9,550 nt of DNA from an uncultured Prevotellaceae bacterium (GTDB lineage Bacteria > Bacteroidota > Bacteroidia > Bacteroidales > Bacteroidaceae): contig CAMNHS010000049.1 of NCBI GenBank assembly GCA_946539635.1, positions 1 through 9,550 of the forward strand, given 5' to 3'. Position 1 is the stretch's first letter. Each line of letters starts with the position of its first letter. Shown here piece after piece: positions 6,085-9,550 of this stretch. Below the pieces are notes generated by a model. That model had not been told where the DNA came from. It worked only from the letters and a program-made list of their open reading frames with translations, and did not search any database. Both the position numbers and the translations under genes were made by a program.

Positions 6085-8385
6085 TTATTCAAACACATCT
6101 TCTATACTGTAGTCATCTTCAAGACCTATGTCAGTATCTTTGGCACAAGGATTAAAGAATTCAGGTATTTCGAATTGTTCTTCTGGTCGGTATGGCAATG
6201 TGGTATCTGCAAATACCTTCTTTATATAGTATGCAAATATTGGCAATGCCATTGTAGCGCCCTGTCCCATATAAGTGTTGTCGAAGTGTATGTCGCGGTC
6301 TTCACCACCTACCCAACATCCAGACACAAGGCTTGGAGTAATACCCATAAACCATCCGTCAGACTGAAGGTTTGTAGTACCAGTCTTTCCTGCCAATGCT
6401 GCCTTAATGCCGTGAGCATATCTTAGACGGCTACCAGTACCTCCATCTATAACACCCTGAAGCATATCGAGCATCTTATATGATGATTCTGCAGAAATAG
6501 CTTCGTTGACACGAGGTTCGAAACGAGCCAGCACCTGTCCTGTCCTATCTTCGATGCGTGTTACCATTAATGGAGCACAACGAATACCCTGATTGGCGAA
6601 TGCTGTATATGCGCTGACCATTTCAAGAAGAGATATCTCACACGAACCAAGACACAATGTAGGAGTTGGATCAACACCTGGAAGGTTTATGCCATAGTTT
6701 CTTGTTAGGAATTCCTTGAATACTCTTCCATCATAAGAGAAGCGTTTCATCAACTGCGTAGAAGCACCATTGAGAGACCTCTTCAGAGCACTACGAAGAG
6801 GCAATGTACCGCCACCGGCTCCCTTAACATGCCAGCTGCTATACGCTGAAGAGTTGGAAATAGGGTCGCATGGCGTCATACCATTCTCCATAGCAAGAGA
6901 ATAGAGATAAGGTTTGATGGTAGAACCTACCTGACGTCTGCCCTCACCTACCATATCATACTCAAAGTTAAAGAAGTCAACACCTCCCACATAAGCCTTT
7001 ACCTGTCCTGTCTTTGTCTCCATAGAGCAGAAACCGGAACGCAGGAAAGACTTGATATATCTGATAGAGTCGAAAGGAGTTATCGTAGTGTCTATCATTC
7101 CCTTGTAAGAGAATAGAGATGTCTCTGTCTTCTTATAGAACGATTCACGTATTTCCTTCTCGCTATATCCGGCATCCCTCATTCTGTACCAACGCGGACT
7201 GTTTCTTATGCTTCGCTCCAGGATGGCATCAACCTGTGCCTTGGAAGTATAGCTCGAGAAAGGAGCATTTGGCTTTGACCTGTTAGCACTCGTAAAGGCT
7301 GGCTGCAGATATTTTGCAAGATGCTCAAGCATAGCCTGCTCTGCATATTTCTGCATGCGGCTGTCGATAGTTGTATAAATCTTCAAGCCATCCTTATGAA
7401 CATCATAAGGTGTGCCGTCTTTCTTTAGATTTTTGTTACACCATCCTGCCAAAGGATCATTAGCCCATGCGACAGAATCGATATAGAACTTAGTATAATT
7501 CCACGAAGGATAGTTTTCTCTGCGTGGATGCTCCATCATCATATATTTACGCAGATACTCTCTGAAATATGGTGCAATACCAGCAGTAACCTCCTTTTGC
7601 TTGAATTTAAGTCCGAGAGGTTTTTCTGAACTTTCACGATACTGTGCATGGGATATATATCCTGCTTTCTCCATCTGCTGAAGCACCACATTACGACGCT
7701 CTCTACAACGTTCTTCATAACGTCTTGGATTGAAATATGAAGGATTCTTACACAATCCAACCAACATTGCAGACTCTTCAAGCGTCAGGTCTTTTGGTTC
7801 CTTGGAGAAATATGTATTTGCTGCATTCTTAATACCGACAGCATTATGCAGGAAATCAAACTGATCAAGATACATCGTAACGATTTCTTCCTTGGTGAAA
7901 TTACGCTCCAGTTTTATAGCGATAATCCATTCTATAGGCTTCTGCATCAGACGTTCCCTTGTGCTGTGAGCCCTTGATGAATACAACTGCTTTGCCAACT
8001 GCTGCGTAATGGTAGAACCACCACCAGCACTCTGCTGGCCCATGATACCACGCTTTACCAATGCTCTGCCTATAGCAACAAAATCAACACCAGAATGTTC
8101 ATAGAAACGGGCATCCTCAGTAGCCACTAAGGCTTCTATGACATAAGGACTTATCTTATTGAAATCAACATGTATGCGATTTTGGTTTCCCACATTCCAC
8201 ATTCCCATCAACCTACCATCGGCGGTATATACCTGAGAAGCGAAACGGTCAACAGGATTCTGCAGGTCTTCCATATCAGGCATATAGCCTATAAGACCAT
8301 TCCATATCAAAAAGACAACAACACCGACAAAACATACAATGGTTGCCAGTATTGACCAAAGAGTTATAACGAATTTACGTCTCAT
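6085..8385 (-). CDS. Class A penicillin-binding protein (PBP1A-like bifunctional peptidoglycan synthase)
   Basis: This 766-residue protein builds peptidoglycan at the outer face of the inner membrane. It polymerises lipid II glycan strands (GT51 domain) and cross-links stem peptides (transpeptidase domain). One N-terminal membrane helix (about residues 6-29) follows MRRK. The transglycosylase motifs are EDARFYEHSGVD (90-101), with the catalytic Glu90, and GGSTITQQLAKQLY (122-135), followed by the helix KPIEWIIAIKLERNFTKEEI (149-168). The transpeptidase motifs are STIK (488-491, nucleophile Ser488), SLN (537-539) and KTGT (667-670). All catalytic residues are present. The open frame extends to an ATG at 8445, but a TATCTTTG promoter box at 8417-8410 lies inside that extension, and MRRK plus a membrane helix is the expected beginning, so 8385 is preferred. 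It may be annotated mrcA, pbpC or ponA; class A subtype is uncertain. It diverges from pyrB. Confidence 0.95.
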   Translation of the reverse strand: MRRKFVITLWSILATIVCFVGVVVFLIWNGLIGYMPDMEDLQNPVDRFASQVYTADGRLMGMWNVGNQNRIHVDFNKISPYVIEALVATEDARFYEHSGVDFVAIGRALVKRGIMGQQSAGGGSTITQQLAKQLYSSRAHSTRERLMQKPIEWIIAIKLERNFTKEEIVTMYLDQFDFLHNAVGIKNAANTYFSKEPKDLTLEESAMLVGLCKNPSYFNPRRYEERCRERRNVVLQQMEKAGYISHAQYRESSEKPLGLKFKQKEVTAGIAPYFREYLRKYMMMEHPRRENYPSWNYTKFYIDSVAWANDPLAGWCNKNLKKDGTPYDVHKDGLKIYTTIDSRMQKYAEQAMLEHLAKYLQPAFTSANRSKPNAPFSSYTSKAQVDAILERSIRNSPRWYRMRDAGYSEKEIRESFYKKTETSLFSYKGMIDTTITPFDSIRYIKSFLRSGFCSMETKTGQVKAYVGGVDFFNFEYDMVGEGRRQVGSTIKPYLYSLAMENGMTPCDPISNSSAYSSWHVKGAGGGTLPLRSALKRSLNGASTQLMKRFSYDGRVFKEFLTRNYGINLPGVDPTPTLCLGSCEISLLEMVSAYTAFANQGIRCAPLMVTRIEDRTGQVLARFEPRVNEAISAESSYKMLDMLQGVIDGGTGSRLRYAHGIKAALAGKTGTTNLQSDGWFMGITPSLVSGCWVGGEDRDIHFDNTYMGQGATMALPIFAYYIKKVFADTTLPYRPEEQFEIPEFFNPCAKDTDIGLEDDYSIEDVFE

Positions 8386-8409
8386 CAATATTGAAAACTT
8401 ATTTTGTTG

Positions 8410-8417
8410 CAAAGATA
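8410..8417 (-). promoter_or_regulatory. -7 promoter element for the PBP gene
   Basis: The minus strand reads TATCTTTG, matching TAnnTTTG. Transcription would begin near 8403, leaving about 18 nt before the ATG at 8385. No TTTG is found 19-20 nt upstream; the nearest TTG (8445-8443) is 25 nt away, so the -33 half is poor. The box decides the start choice for the PBP, because the alternative ATG at 8445 would not be transcribed from it. Confidence 0.6.
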
Positions 8418-8523
8418 ATAAAAATTGAAGAATGACATAGGTCAAGTTCCACTTTCACATTATTTTTCTTGTTAAAAAAACTAAAAAGACTGGACCCTCA
8501 ATCCTATTTCGTTAATCTTTTAG

Positions 8524-8531
8524 TATTTTTG
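8524..8531 (+). promoter_or_regulatory. -7 promoter element for pyrB
   Basis: TATTTTTG matches the TAnnTTTG consensus. The predicted start of transcription is about 8538, 15 nt before the ATG at 8553. A good TTTG at -33 is missing. The leader is too short for an attenuator or riboswitch, so any pyrimidine control would act at initiation or elsewhere. The 106 bp between this box and the divergent PBP box shows no other clear element. Confidence 0.55.
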
Positions 8532-8552
8532 CACGAAATTTATGACAACAAC

Positions 8553-9488
8553 ATGGACTTTGTAACCATTTCAAACTTTACCAAAGAAGAACTCCTCCAT
8601 CTGATTAGTATGGCAGAGGAGTTTGAAAAACATCCTAATCGTGAATTACTAAAAGGCAAGATTGTCGCTACCCTCTTTTTCGAGCCCAGTACCCGTACAC
8701 GTCTGTCTTTCGAGACAGCAGCAAACAGGCTTGGAGCTCGTGTAATAGGCTTTGCTGACCCAAAAATCACCAGTGGCACAAAAGGCGAAACGCTAAAAGA
8801 CACACTACTCATGGTGTCCAACTATGCTGACATCATAGCCATGCGTCACTATATAGAGGGTGCTGCACAATATGCCTCAGAAATAGCTCCAGTGCCTATT
8901 GTGAATGCTGGGGACGGAGCACACGAGCATCCTTCACAATGTCTGCTGGACCTGTATTCCATATATAAGACACAAGGGACATTGGAGAATCTGAACATAT
9001 ATCTCGTTGGCGACCTGAAATATGGCAGAACAGTACACTCGCTGATAACAGCGATGCGTCATTTCAACCCAACGTTCCATTTCGTTGCACCCGAGGAGTT
9101 GGCTATGCCACAAGAGTACAAGATATATTGCCAGGAGCACGGAATAAGATATATTGAGCATACAGACTTCAATGAAGACATTATTGCCGATGCAGACATT
9201 ATATATATGACACGCGTGCAGAAGGAACGTTTCTCTGACCTCATGGAATATGAGAAGGTAAAGAACGTATATGTCCTCAATCGCGAGATGCTCCATAAGA
9301 CAAAGGACAACATGAAGATTCTTCACCCATTACCTCGTGTCAACGAAATAGCATACGACGTAGATGACGATCCACATGCATACTACATACAACAGGCACA
9401 AAACGGCCTGTATGCCCGTGAAGCAATCTTTGCTCACTGCTTAGGAATAACCCTTGAGGAAATCAAAAACGACAAGACAATAATTTAA
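8553..9488 (+). CDS. pyrB: Aspartate carbamoyltransferase, catalytic chain
   Basis: PyrB joins carbamoyl phosphate and L-aspartate to give N-carbamoyl-L-aspartate, the committed step of pyrimidine synthesis in the cytoplasm. Motifs in order: the carbamoyl-phosphate loop [13 protein letters not shown] (42-54), with Ser46-Thr47-Arg48-Thr49; the [11 protein letters not shown] loop (74-84), whose Lys77 reaches the neighbouring subunit's active site; HPSQ (126-129); the aspartate-side arginine in TRVQKER (220-226); and HPLPR (258-262). From 8553 the protein is 311 residues, the same as the E. coli chain. The frame is open back to an ATG at 8469, but those 28 residues lack the family's look and cover the TATTTTTG promoter box, so 8553 is preferred. 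In Bacteroidales the regulatory-chain gene pyrI usually follows; it would lie beyond the window. The stop codon overlaps a 12-bp tandem repeat. Confidence 0.95.
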   Translation: MDFVTISNFTKEELLHLISMAEEFEKHPNRELLKGKIVATLFFEPSTRTRLSFETAANRLGARVIGFADPKITSGTKGETLKDTLLMVSNYADIIAMRHYIEGAAQYASEIAPVPIVNAGDGAHEHPSQCLLDLYSIYKTQGTLENLNIYLVGDLKYGRTVHSLITAMRHFNPTFHFVAPEELAMPQEYKIYCQEHGIRYIEHTDFNEDIIADADIIYMTRVQKERFSDLMEYEKVKNVYVLNREMLHKTKDNMKILHPLPRVNEIAYDVDDDPHAYYIQQAQNGLYAREAIFAHCLGITLEEIKNDKTII

Positions 9489-9550
9489 CTTCCCCTTTAA
9501 CTCCCCCTTTAACTCCCTTTTTAACTCCTTACTTTAACTCCCTTTTTAAC
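9484..9550. repeat. 12-bp tandem repeat beginning at the pyrB stop
   Basis: The hexamer TTTAAC occurs at 9484, 9496, 9508, 9520, 9533 and 9545, so spacing is 12, 12, 12, 13 and 12 bp. The core unit is about TTTAACTCCCYY, and the array continues to the window edge. The first copy contains the pyrB stop TAA (9486-9488). The plus strand is almost free of G, giving a pyrimidine-rich strand bias. It occupies the spacer where pyrI might be expected next. No function is apparent; such minisatellites often vary in copy number between strains. Confidence 0.8.

Noticed and set aside
8538..8552. Pyrimidine-responsive attenuator or riboswitch upstream of pyrB
   Set aside because: The predicted leader is about 15 nt, too short for either, and no hairpin with a U tract is present.
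9484..9550. CRISPR array
   Set aside because: The repeats are 12-bp direct tandems with no spacers, and no cas genes are nearby.

Overview
The window looks like ordinary chromosome from a member of the Bacteroidales, most likely Prevotella or a close relative. Three things point there. Several intergenic regions carry the Bacteroidetes sigma promoter (TTTG, 19-20 nt, TAnnTTTG). Obvious purine-rich Shine-Dalgarno sequences are largely missing. The LeuB, UxaC and PBP1A proteins have Bacteroidales-like sequences. Genus is an inference; no marker gene is present.

Layout from left to right. At the extreme left edge a leftward gene starts (only ATG AAG AAG A is visible), driven by a consensus promoter. 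Back to back with it is a second consensus promoter for a rightward SLC13/DASS-type membrane transporter with two internal RCK_C (TrkA-C) domains (190-1980). A short heptamer repeat and a bidirectional terminator separate it from the convergent leuB (3161-2079). Upstream of leuB on the same strand is a tRNA-Pro(UGG) gene with its own promoter and terminator. Next, still on the minus strand, come galK (galactokinase), uxaC (uronate isomerase) and a class A penicillin-binding protein (PBP1A-like), closely spaced (18 and 35 bp) with no visible terminator between them. They are probably read as PBP-uxaC-galK, ending at a strong hairpin after galK. Diverging from the PBP gene is pyrB (aspartate carbamoyltransferase catalytic chain). 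Its stop codon lies inside a 12-bp tandem repeat that runs to the end of the window.

Functionally this is core metabolism: leucine synthesis (leuB), galactose and hexuronate use (galK, uxaC), pyrimidine synthesis (pyrB), peptidoglycan synthesis (PBP1A), one transporter and one tRNA. The genes do not form one pathway; only uxaC and galK are thematically related, through sugars from plant or host polysaccharides.

I found no mobile element, CRISPR array, defence system or other clearly novel system. The points most worth checking are the 12-bp repeat at pyrB, the changed cofactor-loop residues in LeuB, the PBP-uxaC-galK arrangement, and two start codons that promoter positions place downstream of the longest reading frame.
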